From positions 1 to 64,000 of the forward strand of contig CAJUTQ010000083.1 in the NCBI GenBank assembly GCA_910589265.1: a DNA stretch of 64,000 nucleotides, in the 5' to 3' direction. This DNA comes from an uncultured Lachnospiraceae bacterium (GTDB lineage Bacteria > Bacillota > Clostridia > Lachnospirales > Lachnospiraceae). Shown piece by piece: positions 43,961-53,645 of this stretch (its first letter is position 1; every line of letters starts with the position of its first letter). The notes under the pieces are model-generated. The model had not been told where the DNA came from and ran no database searches. It saw only the letters and a list, made by a program, of their open reading frames with translations. Position numbers and translations under genes: made by a program.

Positions 43961-44851
43961 TTAGGAAAATTTTTCCATAACTCTTTTTAGAAACAGTTCG
44001 GCCGCTGAAGAAAAAACGGAATATTTCTTCCATATCATATCCAGTTTCGCATCCAGTCTTGGTTTCAGAGGTCGAAAGCAGAGACGACTGTTTTCGGAAG
44101 TGTTCGCAATCTTATCAATAGTAATAGCATATCCAATTCCCTTATCAACCATAATGGCTGCATTGTAAACGAGATTAAAAGTCGTTACAATATTCAGTTT
44201 TTCAAATTCAGAGCCAAACCAATGGGTAAATTCATTTTCCCCATGGCTATCCGTGATGGCTTGTCTGGAACATATTAAAGGTAAATCCAATAAATCTTCT
44301 TTTATAATGTGGGATTTCTTTGCTAGGAGGCAATCCTTACGCATGAGTACACCCCATCTGTCTATAGCAGGAATATGGAGGCAGTCATATTTTATCAAAT
44401 CTGCTGGCTGCACGAGAATTCCAAAATCCAAGAGCCCTCTGTCTAGGCGCTCTGTAACATCAGCAGCATTTCCACTATATAAATGATAGTGAATATGAGG
44501 ATATTCTACACGAAGTTTACTAATCACTTCTGCAATGAGCCCTATGGCATCAGTCTCCCCTCCCCCAATATAAACGTCACCGGCAATGTCCTTTTCCATG
44601 GCCTTAAATTCTGCTTCTGTTTTATCTACCATGGATATGATTTCTTCTGCTCTTTTGCGAAAAATCATACCTTCTTTTGTGAGCTTCATATTATGACTGC
44701 TGCGAATAAAAAGTTTTTGACCCAGTTTTTCTTCTAAATCTTTAATTTGGCGAGAGAGAGTGGGCTGAGTAATATGAAGAAAATTTGCTGCATTGGTGAT
44801 ACTTCCTTCTCTAGCTATAGAAAGAAAATAGCGAAGAACTCGAATTTCCAT
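43961..44851 (-). CDS. LysR-family transcriptional regulator
   Basis: 296 aa. N-terminal winged helix-turn-helix (GSITNAANFLHITQPTLSRQIKDLEEKLGQKLF, ~16-48; standard LysR pattern), then a periplasmic-binding-protein-like effector domain (~90-290). It is divergent from the hydrolase gene at 45009, with 157 nt between; LysR proteins usually control the divergent gene. The effector is unknown, probably the hydrolase substrate. Confidence 0.93.
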   Translation of the reverse strand: MEIRVLRYFLSIAREGSITNAANFLHITQPTLSRQIKDLEEKLGQKLFIRSSHNMKLTKEGMIFRKRAEEIISMVDKTEAEFKAMEKDIAGDVYIGGGETDAIGLIAEVISKLRVEYPHIHYHLYSGNAADVTERLDRGLLDFGILVQPADLIKYDCLHIPAIDRWGVLMRKDCLLAKKSHIIKEDLLDLPLICSRQAITDSHGENEFTHWFGSEFEKLNIVTTFNLVYNAAIMVDKGIGYAITIDKIANTSENSRLCFRPLKPRLDAKLDMIWKKYSVFSSAAELFLKRVMEKFS

Positions 44852-45008
44852 CTTTCTTTCTCCTTTTCATTATAATAAATGGATTATAGCATGCTCTTTT
44901 ATGCCTGAAAAGCATTTCATGTATTTTGATTTAAGTATTGGCTATTTTTTAAATCATGCATTACAATCTTATGGAGGAAGAAGATAAAAAGATGAATGGA
45001 GGATATTG

Positions 45009-45986
45009 ATGATGGAAGAAAAACAAATATTAACATCAGAATGGGATAAGACATTTCCAAAAAGTGAAAAGATCCATCACTGTAAGATTACATTTCACAA
45101 TCGTTATGGCATTACTCTTGCGGCTGATTTATATGAACCCAAAAATGCAGAGGAAAAGCTTTCAGCCATTGCAGTGTGCGGACCCTTTGGTGCGGTTAAA
45201 GAACAGGCAGCAGGCTTGTATGCTCAGACAATGGCAGAAAGAGGATTCTTAACTATTGCCTTTGATCCCTCTTTTACAGGAGAAAGTGGGGGTCAGCCCC
45301 GTTATGTGGCGTCCCCAGACATAAATACGGAGGATTTTCAGGCAGCTGTTGATTTTTTGTCGTTGCAAGAAAAGGTGGACCCAGAGAAAATTGGTATTAT
45401 TGGCATTTGTGGTTGGGGAGGAATGGCTATTCAAGCAGCAGCCATTGATACAAGAATTAAAGCGACGATTGCTTCCACCATGTATGATATGACTAGGGTA
45501 AATGCAAAAGGTTATTTTGACGCAGAGGATAGTGAAGAAGCCCGATATGAAAAGCGCAAATCTCTCAATGCCCAAAGACTCAAAGATTACAGAAATGGAA
45601 TCTATGCCCTTGGGGGAGGTGTGGCAGATCCGATGCCAGAAGATGCCCCCTTTTATTTAAAGGATTATTACAATTATTACAAAACAGGTAGGGGATATCA
45701 TAAGCGTTCTCTGAATTCTAATGGGGGATGGAATGTAACCTCTTCCCTATCTTTTATGAACATGTCCATTATGGAATATGCCCATGAAATACGGAACGCA
45801 GTTTTACTCATTCATGGAGAAAAGGCTCATTCTTGTTACTTTAGTAAAGATGCATACAAGAAATTAAAAGGTGACAATAAAGAACTGATGATGATACCAG
45901 ATGCAATTCACACAGACTTATATGATAGGATGGATGTGATTCCTTTTGATAAGATGGCAAAGTTTTTTCAAGAGAATTTGATATAA
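45009..45986 (+). CDS. Alpha/beta hydrolase, YcjY-like (cytosolic copy)
   Basis: 325 aa, no signal peptide. The nucleophile-elbow region reads IGIICGWGG-like (GICGWGG, near residue 135), with Cys at the place of the usual Ser, as in this family. Other motifs: IAVCGPFGAVKEQ, AFDPSFTGES and a C-terminal IHTDLYD with the catalytic His. No membrane segment. The ATG at 45009 follows GGAGG by 6 nt. Gene 46012-47205 is a close paralogue with the same motifs. Substrate unknown. Confidence 0.85.
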   Translation: MMEEKQILTSEWDKTFPKSEKIHHCKITFHNRYGITLAADLYEPKNAEEKLSAIAVCGPFGAVKEQAAGLYAQTMAERGFLTIAFDPSFTGESGGQPRYVASPDINTEDFQAAVDFLSLQEKVDPEKIGIIGICGWGGMAIQAAAIDTRIKATIASTMYDMTRVNAKGYFDAEDSEEARYEKRKSLNAQRLKDYRNGIYALGGGVADPMPEDAPFYLKDYYNYYKTGRGYHKRSLNSNGGWNVTSSLSFMNMSIMEYAHEIRNAVLLIHGEKAHSCYFSKDAYKKLKGDNKELMMIPDAIHTDLYDRMDVIPFDKMAKFFQENLI

Positions 45987-46011
45987 ATCATATAGGAGGA
46001 AAAGGAAAAGC

Positions 46012-47205
46012 ATGATGAAACGAACATTTATCATTGCAGGCACTGCAGCAATCGTCTTATCTATAACAGCATGTAGCGCACAAGAAAGAAATCAAATAGA
46101 GACAGAGATGACAGAATCAACAGATAAGGCAGAAAATCCAATCCAGGAATCTAATATGAATGAGCCAGTACAAGAGAACATAGAGAAAGTGAATTACGGG
46201 GATATGTCAGATACAACTATCCAAGGAGAGGAAATAGTACTTACAACGAAGTGGGATAAGGTATTTCCTTTAAGTGAAGAAGTAAACCACAAAAAGGTTA
46301 CCTTTGTCAACCATTTCGGGAATACTCTGGCAGCAGATCTTTACGAACCAAAGGACTATACAGGCAAACTGCCTGCCATTGCAGTGTGCGGCCCATTTGG
46401 AGCTGTTAAGGAGCAAAGTTCTGGACTCTATGCCCAGGAAATGGCAAAGAGAGGGTTCCTTACAATAGCCTTTGACCCTTCTTTTACTGGAGAAAGCAGT
46501 GGCAGCCCAAGGTATTTTCATTCTCCAGATATAAATGTTGAAGACTATCAGGCAGCCATTGATTTCCTTTCTGTACAGGACAATGTGGATCCAGATCAGA
46601 TTGGGATCATTGGAATATGCGGATGGGGAGGAATAGCCGTACAGACGGCAGCTCTTGATACAAGGGTAAAGGGGACAGCAGCTATAACTATGTATGATAT
46701 GAGCCGGAACACAGCCCTTGGATATTTTGATTCCATTGATGAGGAGGGAAGATATGAGGCCCGTGTAGCATATAACAATCAAAGAACCCAGGATTATAAA
46801 AATGGGGAATATACTTTAGGCGGCGGACTCCCAGAGGAAGCCCCAACAGAAGCTCCCCAGTACTTAAAGGATTATGTGGCCTATTATAAGACAGAGCGAG
46901 GCTATCATCCCCGCTCCCTCAATTCTAACAACGGATGGGCGGCTACTGCCAGTGGTTCCTTAATGAATATGCGGATGTTTGCCTATGCACCAGAAATTCG
47001 AAGTGGAGTTCTTCTTGTCCATGGAGAAAAGGCTCACTCTTTTATGTACAGTCAGGACACTTATGAGCTACTTACGGGAGAGAATAAGGAGTTGATGATC
47101 ATACAAGGAGCAAATCATACAGACTTGTATGATCAGATGGACAAGATACCTTGGGAAAAGCTGGAAACCTTTTTTTTAGAGAACTTTGGGAAGAATCTTG
47201 AATAA
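46012..47205 (+). CDS. Alpha/beta hydrolase, YcjY-like (lipoprotein copy)
   Basis: 397 aa. The N-terminus is a lipoprotein signal with lipobox ITAC (Cys21) and an acidic/Asn-rich linker (~22-75). The rest matches its neighbour almost throughout, including CGPFGAVKEQ, GICGWGG and HTDLYDQMD. This pair (one inside, one on the surface) looks like a tandem duplication in which the second copy gained an export signal. 25 nt separate the two genes and a terminator follows the second. Confidence 0.85.
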   Translation: MMKRTFIIAGTAAIVLSITACSAQERNQIETEMTESTDKAENPIQESNMNEPVQENIEKVNYGDMSDTTIQGEEIVLTTKWDKVFPLSEEVNHKKVTFVNHFGNTLAADLYEPKDYTGKLPAIAVCGPFGAVKEQSSGLYAQEMAKRGFLTIAFDPSFTGESSGSPRYFHSPDINVEDYQAAIDFLSVQDNVDPDQIGIIGICGWGGIAVQTAALDTRVKGTAAITMYDMSRNTALGYFDSIDEEGRYEARVAYNNQRTQDYKNGEYTLGGGLPEEAPTEAPQYLKDYVAYYKTERGYHPRSLNSNNGWAATASGSLMNMRMFAYAPEIRSGVLLVHGEKAHSFMYSQDTYELLTGENKELMIIQGANHTDLYDQMDKIPWEKLETFFLENFGKNLE

Positions 47206-47217
47206 GAAATAAGCATG

Positions 47218-47258
47218 AAAGGGGAGAAGCCTGAGTTGGATCAGGACTCCCCTTTTTT
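47218..47258 (+). terminator. Intrinsic terminator after the hydrolase pair
   Basis: 9-bp stem (47218-47226 with 47247-47255) with an inner 5-bp stem, ending in Ts. Confidence 0.85.
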
Positions 47259-47339
47259 GCGTAGGGAACAATGGGCGCCAGATGTCTATTGATAATTCTA
47301 CCTATACTGTGATAGAATTTATAAAAGGCAGGAAATGAT

Positions 47340-48275
47340 ATGATATTAAATATAGGCAACAGGACAGATATACCTGGATTTTATAGCGATTGGTTTTATA
47401 AACGAATACAAGAAGGATATGTATTCGTACGTAATCCATACAATCCATTTAATGTAACAAAATATTTATTCGATCCAGAAATAATAGATGGAATGATTTT
47501 TTGTACAAAAAATCCCTTTCCAATGCTGGAAAGAATTTCTCTCTTATCCATATATGATACCTTTTGGTTTGTAACAATTACTCCCTATGAAAAGGATGTG
47601 GAACCTTATGTGCCAACAAAGGCTAAGGTCATCCATTCCTTTCAACTCCTTTCTGAACAAGTAGGAAGAGAAAGAATAAGCTGGCGGTATGATCCTATCT
47701 TTATTACAAGTAAATATTCTATAGATTATCATATAGAACAATTTGGGCAGATGGCAAACGAATTATCAAAGTATACGAGACAATGCGTCATAAGCTTTCT
47801 GGATTTATATGAAAAAACGAAAAGAAATTTTAAGGGTGTGGGTAGTGTCACAAATCATGAACAGGAACAACTGGTTTATGCCTTTTCAACAATTGGAAAA
47901 AAATATGGATTACAAATCCATTTATGCTGTGAAAACAAAAGTCTTGTCAGAGAGAATGTGGATGCAGACGGTTGTATGTCAAAACATGTCTTAGAGAAGG
48001 CATGGGAGTTTCAGCTAGAGGTGCCTAAAAAAAAGATGGCCAGAAAGGAATGTCCTTGTCTTATTACAGCTGATATTGGAGCCTATAATACTTGTGGTCA
48101 TGGCTGCTTGTACTGTTATGCGAATGACAACAGGGAGAGAGTTATGAGAAATATGAAAATGCATGATAAGGATTCTCCCCTCTTAATAGGTAAAATAAAG
48201 GAGGAAGATGTGATTACATTAGGGGAACAAAAGTCTTGGAAAAACGGACAAATCCATATGTTTGATATCATGTAA
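47340..48275 (+). CDS. DUF1848 protein with a C-terminal CX3CX2C motif
   Basis: 311 aa. The N-terminal SxRTDIPGFYSDWF-like stretch (GNRTDIPGFY) and FCTKNPFPM identify DUF1848. Near the C-terminus is NTCGHGCLYCYAN, which has the Cys spacing of radical-SAM 4Fe-4S sites (CX3CX2C) and recalls spore photoproduct lyase-like TIM-barrel proteins. The cluster motif at the C-terminal rather than N-terminal end is unusual for radical-SAM enzymes, though characteristic of this family. No function is known to me. AGGAAATG precedes the ATG. Confidence 0.8.
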   Translation: MILNIGNRTDIPGFYSDWFYKRIQEGYVFVRNPYNPFNVTKYLFDPEIIDGMIFCTKNPFPMLERISLLSIYDTFWFVTITPYEKDVEPYVPTKAKVIHSFQLLSEQVGRERISWRYDPIFITSKYSIDYHIEQFGQMANELSKYTRQCVISFLDLYEKTKRNFKGVGSVTNHEQEQLVYAFSTIGKKYGLQIHLCCENKSLVRENVDADGCMSKHVLEKAWEFQLEVPKKKMARKECPCLITADIGAYNTCGHGCLYCYANDNRERVMRNMKMHDKDSPLLIGKIKEEDVITLGEQKSWKNGQIHMFDIM

Positions 48276-48290
48276 TGAAAAGGTGAGAGT

Positions 48291-48392
48291 ATGAATAAGG
48301 AAAAGTACTGTTTCATGATTGCAAATGCTTATGGAGAAGTATCATATATAAAGAAGTCATTGGATAAAGTATTATATTCAGTTAGACGATAG
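48291..48392 (+). CDS. Possible 33-aa peptide
   Basis: ATG with AAAAGGTGAGAG upstream opens a 33-codon frame just after the DUF1848 gene. No family is recognised. It might be a remnant of a longer gene or a non-coding stretch. Confidence 0.3.
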   Translation: MNKEKYCFMIANAYGEVSYIKKSLDKVLYSVRR

Positions 48393-48489
48393 GGTCTGTG
48401 AACTAGAAGAAAAGAAAACAGGTTTGTTTCATAATAAAGAAAAAAATTTTGTCGACAGGAAGTATACGATAAGGAAAGGTGAGGGAAAT

Positions 48490-49674
48490 ATGGATTATAA
48501 TACGTTACGTGATCTGGCAATCATTGTCATTGCAGCAAAATGCCTGGGAATTGCTGCAAGGTACATGAAACTCCCGCAAGTAGTAGGAGAAATTGTGGCA
48601 GGTTTGTTCATTGGCCCTAGTGTATTAGGGATTGTGGGGCAGTCTGATTTTCTAGCAGTTATGGCAGAAATTGGTGTGATACTCTTAATGTTTTCAGCTG
48701 GCCTCCAAAATAAGCTTTCAGATTTGCTAAGAACAGGCCCAAAGGCCTTACTCATTGCATGTGGGGGAGTTTTTGTACCTCTAATCATGGGCGCAGCTTT
48801 ATTCATGGCTTTTTATGGAGTTTCTCCATGGGGGTCGGAGGGATTCTATAAAGCCGTATTCATCGGCGTAATTATGACAGCTACCTCTGTTAGCATAACG
48901 GTGGAAACATTGCGGGAGATGGGAAAACTAAGGGGAAAATGTGGAACAGCCATTATAAGCGCTGCTATCATTGACGATGTTCTTGGCATTCTCGTGTTAA
49001 CCTTTGTGATTGGTTTCCAAGATTCCTCGGTACAGCCTCAGAAGATTATGCTCAATACGGTGTTGTTTTTTATTTTTGCTATTGTTGTCGGTATTTTGTT
49101 GTATAAAGTGTTTCAAAAGATTGACCAGTTGTATCCCCATACGCAGAGAATACCAATCCTAGGACTAGGGCTTTGCCTGCTGATGGCTTATATTGCAGAA
49201 ACTTATTTTGGAATTGCGGACATAACAGGTGCGTTTGTGACAGGAGTGATTCTCTGCAATCTACCAGATTCAGAATACATTGAGCAGAAAATGGATATTA
49301 CCTCTTATATGCTCTTTGGACCAGTATTCTTTGCAAGTATTGGCCTCAAAACCGTACTTTCAGGAATTACACCACAGATAATCTTCTTTACCGTTAGTTT
49401 CGTTTTAGTAGCCCTTTTAAGTAAAATTATAGGTTCTGGTCTGATGGCAAAAGTGTGTGGCTTTTCCAACCGGGACAGCATATGCATTGGCGTTGGTATG
49501 ATGGCCCGCGGGGAGGTTGCACTCATTGTTGCCCAGAGGGGGCTGAGTGTAGGGCTTATGGATGGAGGGCTATTTACAACAGTAATTCTACTTATCATAG
49601 TTTCATCTATTGTGACTCCAATCCTTCTTAAAATCTGCTTTGAAGATCAGGAGCAAAAAACAGTGCTTTCTTGA
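48490..49674 (+). CDS. Cation:proton antiporter, CPA2 family
   Basis: 394 aa with about twelve membrane helices. LPQVVGEIVAGLFIGPSVLG, the SAAIIDDVLGILVL stretch (Asp-Asp ion site) and RGEVALIVAQRG identify a CPA2/KefB-like sodium or potassium exchanger. No C-terminal TrkA-N domain, so the short form. The start at 48490 follows AAGGTGAGGG; upstream codons from 48424 lack a site. Confidence 0.9.
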   Translation: MDYNTLRDLAIIVIAAKCLGIAARYMKLPQVVGEIVAGLFIGPSVLGIVGQSDFLAVMAEIGVILLMFSAGLQNKLSDLLRTGPKALLIACGGVFVPLIMGAALFMAFYGVSPWGSEGFYKAVFIGVIMTATSVSITVETLREMGKLRGKCGTAIISAAIIDDVLGILVLTFVIGFQDSSVQPQKIMLNTVLFFIFAIVVGILLYKVFQKIDQLYPHTQRIPILGLGLCLLMAYIAETYFGIADITGAFVTGVILCNLPDSEYIEQKMDITSYMLFGPVFFASIGLKTVLSGITPQIIFFTVSFVLVALLSKIIGSGLMAKVCGFSNRDSICIGVGMMARGEVALIVAQRGLSVGLMDGGLFTTVILLIIVSSIVTPILLKICFEDQEQKTVLS

Positions 49675-50012
49675 GCATATTCTGGTTGTTATAATAGATT
49701 GGTCAGTATATGAGACAAGGTGTACATAATCATAAAGAAGTACAAGAAAACTATCCCACAGGTATAGGGTGCAAAAAAAGGCAGAGCTAGCTTCTTCTAG
49801 ATAGGCTTTAGGCTTTCGTCTCCAATGCCTGATAGGGCAAGTATGCGACAATCATCCACATGAAATGTATTTACAAGATAGATGGACCTTTGTTCTAAAG
49901 AACAGTTGAAATACTATTGGAATTTCAAATGGTTGCTAGGAAAAGATCTTGCCTCTTTGTTCCATGTTAACCCCCCAACGATTGTAAATTGGGAAATAAA
50001 GGAGGACCCGCC
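49675..50012. other. Intergenic stretch before the macrodomain gene
   Basis: 338 nt; I see no gene, clear terminator or promoter. The strong AAGGAGG of the macrodomain gene lies at its end. Confidence 0.5.
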
Positions 50013-50795
50013 ATGACACATAAGGAAAAAAGGCTATATTTGATTAAAGAGCTTTTATTAGAGTTGCCTCAATATAGGAAGGTGGAAATCCCAAACAATG
50101 TAGAGGAACAGAAACAACTTCTTAGAAGCCTTATGAATATACGTTCTCCTCGTCCCATTGGAAAGGAATTTCTAAAAATACAGGACGAATATCTAAGTGC
50201 AGAGGTTGAGGAAAAAGGGATTACGGATAGTGATACCTTGCCTGTATCTCCTATCAATAGCAGACTTATCCTTTGGCGTGGTGATATTACCACATTAAAG
50301 GTAGATGCAATAGTAAACGCTGCCAATAGTTCTTTAAGGGGATGTTTCCTACCTTGCCATTCTTGCGTGGATAACATTATTCACAGTGTCAGCGGTATTC
50401 AGCTGCGTTTGGCTTGCGATGAGCTGATGACAGAGCAGGGAAATGATGAGCCCACGGGCATGGCAAAGATTACTCCAGCTTTCAATCTCCCATGCCGTTA
50501 TGTTTTGCATACAGTGGGTCCCATTGTGTATGGGCAGCTTACAGAACAACATTGCAGACAGCTTGAGGACTGCTATCGATCCTGTATGGAGCTTGCCGCT
50601 AGTAATGGACTAAAAAGCATTGCTTTTTGTTGCATTTCTACAGGGGAATTTCATTTCCCACAGAAAAAAGCAGCTGAAATTGCCGTGCAAATAGTTACAA
50701 AGTTCTTACAGAACAACGCACAAATAGAAAAGGTTATTTTTAATGTTTTTAAGCAGGAAGATTATGACATTTACAAAGCAATATTATATACTTGA
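50013..50795 (+). CDS. Zinc-type macrodomain protein, probable protein-ADP-ribose hydrolase
   Basis: 260 aa. A macrodomain from about residue 85: DAIVNAANSSLRG (ADP-ribose loop) and the zinc motif GCFLPCHSCVDN (Cys111, His116, Cys118), the signature of the Zn-macro class (SAV0325-like). These reverse ADP-ribosylation. In other Firmicutes they are paired with a SirTM sirtuin and a GcvH-like protein; no such partners are seen here. AAGGAGG lies 8 nt upstream of the ATG at 50013. Confidence 0.9.
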   Translation: MTHKEKRLYLIKELLLELPQYRKVEIPNNVEEQKQLLRSLMNIRSPRPIGKEFLKIQDEYLSAEVEEKGITDSDTLPVSPINSRLILWRGDITTLKVDAIVNAANSSLRGCFLPCHSCVDNIIHSVSGIQLRLACDELMTEQGNDEPTGMAKITPAFNLPCRYVLHTVGPIVYGQLTEQHCRQLEDCYRSCMELAASNGLKSIAFCCISTGEFHFPQKKAAEIAVQIVTKFLQNNAQIEKVIFNVFKQEDYDIYKAILYT

Positions 50796-52608
50796 ATAGT
50801 TCATCCTGTCCATATAGGATGTAGTATAGTATTTCTAAAAATGTTGTAAATAATTGTAAGGTGAGTTTATGAATAAAAGAAAATGAATTATCTGAACTAT
50901 TTGTGGAATAAGACTTGCGATAGAAATAGGAAAGATACTGTTTTGAAAAATTAGCCTCTTTGTTGTCCAAAATGTAAACAGGAAACATTGGTGAAAGCAA
51001 AGGATTGATAAATAGCAGTCATTATAGAGCAAGATACATAGATACAGATGACCATGTTATAATAGGGACAAGTTAGAGGAACCCAGAAAATCAAAGGGTT
51101 ATATTAACTTGTCTTATTATTTGCCCGGAAAAAGAGCAAACGGAATCCCCGCATTTCTGCTTTCCTTCTGGGAGCTGTACATATATTGCTGGCCTATGAA
51201 AGTTTGATAGCGATTAAAGCAACCACAACTTACAGCGCCCATATTGTTGTGATAGTTGTGAAGTTTTAGTGCAGCGGAGATTTTGATTTTATAGATTAAC
51301 ATATCGTTTCCTTTGGAAACAAACTATTTCGGTTTTGCAGGGAGTGGCACAGGCCAATTGTGCTTGGGAGCGGTCTTTGTAAAATCCCAAATATGGGTAA
51401 TGCAGAGGCAGTGGAAAGCTCAATTGCGGGCTGGTGGAATGATATTGTAAAAGAGATTACAAAGCCAAACGGCCAGGACACAGCGGGAATTTGTGGACAC
51501 CATTGAGCTGTTGACAAACCTCTTGCTAAAAAGATTTATATATTGGAAAATATATATAGATTAATCCTTGGAGTTAAATCTTTGCTGGGATAAAAAATGT
51601 AAATGAACCTTTTGAGCCACTATGAGTTATGAAATCGCCTTTCCCTAAAGAAGAAGTGGAAAATCCGCCCATTTTTATTCTCATATAGACACTTCCATAA
51701 TGGATAGGAAACATAGTTAGCTGTAATTTTCTATATTGTTTCAAATCATGAAAAATTTTACCATGAAAAAATGGCTATATAAATATCATTCAATCTCTTG
51801 TAGTTGCATTACAGCCGCCACTTGCTTTGATATGATACCTCTAAAGTAGACAGGAGAAATATAAAAAACCGGTTGCTTTGGAAGTGTTTTTCATGCCAGT
51901 CTCTAAAGACACAGGGGAATTTAGAGGCAGGGCATTCCAAAAATATATAGATGGAATCAGTTTTATACCATTCCTTGCCAATAAGAACAGAATTTATACT
52001 AAAGAACTCAAAAAAAATACGTAGAAGCAGTGATGAATAGTGATGGCTCCATGAATGCATCATTGTCTGGAATGGAATATGCAACCGTTCTGTTTTAAGA
52101 CAATGGATGAAGATGTAGAATGCCTATTGAGAACGTAAGGATTAGACTCCAAAACAGGAGGTCTATAGGGCACAAGCACAGAGAAACCAACGATAGAAGA
52201 ACAAAGAGAAATCGGAGATTATTGTATAAATCAGAATATTTTTTCCCCATGAACCTTAGAGAATATAACTTCTCCTTCTCTGTTTTTAATTAACAATTTG
52301 TTTTGTAGTGAATGGTCTGGGAGAAGTTGTTTCACATAAAATAAAAAATATCAGATGTATGGTAAAAGAGAAAAAGGTAAAATTTCGTCTTGATAAAGTA
52401 TATAGGATACGCCATAGGCTGAAAAGCCACCTGTTAACTTGTGATGAGAAGATAGTAAGGCAAGTATTTGAATGTGTAGCCATGGAGTAAAAAGAAAGAC
52501 AGTGTTTATGGGTGGGCTGAGAATTTGTCAGATTTTTTAAACATATACAAAAACAGAAGAATGGCATACTATATAAGAAATAAGGATAGCATTAAGGAAG
52601 AATAATAT
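50796..52608. other. Gene-poor, decayed region
   Basis: 1.8 kb without an intact gene that I can support. Coding-like fragments remain in the plus direction: about 51117-51273 (hydrophobic piece including SLIAIKATTTYSAH), 51390-51510 (NAEAVESSIAGWWNDIVKEI), 51870-52020 (GRAFQKYIDGISF) and 52308-52490 (60 codons, basic). They lie in different frames with stops between. None has a family I recognise; they suggest the debris of one or more acquired genes. Confidence 0.45.
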
Positions 52609-53571
52609 ATGAAACGATGCGTTTTGCTGGAACCAGCTGCTAGAGATGTCTGTAATCAAAGTTCTGTACCTCCGTTGATTTTTCAACTACCCCCAGAGCA
52701 AGGTAGAAGAGTATTGGAAGAAATGCAGGATACGCCTGTATATAAATATCCTGCAAACATATCCTCTGAGTGCATAAACACCGGAATATGGGGTAGTATC
52801 CCGGTGTATTTTATTGTGCCAAAGGACGAAAAAATAAGAAATATTATATTTTATATTCACGGTGCAGGTTGGGTATTCGGAAGCTTTCATACACATGAGA
52901 AGCTGGTCAGAGAGATTTCGGCAAGAACAAATTCACTAGTTGTCTTCCCTGAATATAGCCGATCGCCAGAAGCAAAATATCCTACAGCCATTGAACAGTG
53001 TTATTTTATCCTTTCTCATTTAAAAGAAATTATTGGGGAGCGATTTTCATTTGTCAATTTTCCTGCACTTACAGTTGCAGGTGACAGTGTAGGCGGGAAT
53101 ATGGCCATAGCTATGGTTCTTATGTCATTAATGAGATGTAGTTGTAGTATCCATAACCTGCTATTATATTATCCAGTAACAAATGCCTGTTTTGACACAA
53201 TAAGTTACTGTCAATTTGCAGAGAATTATTATTTGTATCGTGAAGGAATGAAATGGTTCTGGTGCCAATATACGAGCACTATGGAGGAACGAAATCAGAT
53301 AACTGCGTCTCCCCTTCGAGGGAGCATAGATTGTTTGAAAGGTTTTCCTCGGACTATGATTATCAATGGTCAGGCAGATGTATTGCGTAGTGAAGGAGAA
53401 GCCTTTGGAGAAAAACTTCGATGTGCTGGTGTCGATGTAACCGCTATACAGATACAGGGTACTATTCATGATTTTGTAATGCTTCATGCACTGGATCAGA
53501 CGAATGCCTGCCGTACTGCTATGGATGCGTCTACAGAGTGGATGAACCGTTTTTATGACAATGTAATGTAG
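52609..53571 (+). CDS. HSL-family alpha/beta hydrolase (acetyl esterase-like)
   Basis: 320 aa, cytosolic. Oxyanion motif HGAGW (His84) replaces the usual HGGG, nucleophile GDSVGG (Ser160), an Asp in ADVLRSEGE and His in IHDFVML complete the triad. Hydrolyses small esters. GGAAGAA upstream is a moderate site. It sits isolated between two gene-poor regions and has its own terminator. Confidence 0.85.
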   Translation: MKRCVLLEPAARDVCNQSSVPPLIFQLPPEQGRRVLEEMQDTPVYKYPANISSECINTGIWGSIPVYFIVPKDEKIRNIIFYIHGAGWVFGSFHTHEKLVREISARTNSLVVFPEYSRSPEAKYPTAIEQCYFILSHLKEIIGERFSFVNFPALTVAGDSVGGNMAIAMVLMSLMRCSCSIHNLLLYYPVTNACFDTISYCQFAENYYLYREGMKWFWCQYTSTMEERNQITASPLRGSIDCLKGFPRTMIINGQADVLRSEGEAFGEKLRCAGVDVTAIQIQGTIHDFVMLHALDQTNACRTAMDASTEWMNRFYDNVM

Positions 53572-53608
53572 AGATTTTTTTATTATTTTGAAATAGCAGT
53601 GTAAGTTG

Positions 53609-53645
53609 AGTGTCTGATAGTGATTCACTTTCAGACACTTTTTTG
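53609..53645 (+). terminator. Intrinsic terminator after the esterase gene
   Basis: 9-bp stem (53609-53617 with 53631-53639) with an inner 5-bp stem, then Ts. Confidence 0.85.

Noticed and set aside
46270..46782. 170-codon minus-strand frame
   Set aside because: Antisense to the lipoprotein hydrolase; a mirror frame exists over its paralogue, as expected from shared sequence.
51117..51302. 61-codon minus-strand frame in the decayed region
   Set aside because: The plus strand of the same stretch reads as the better protein-like fragment; neither is intact.
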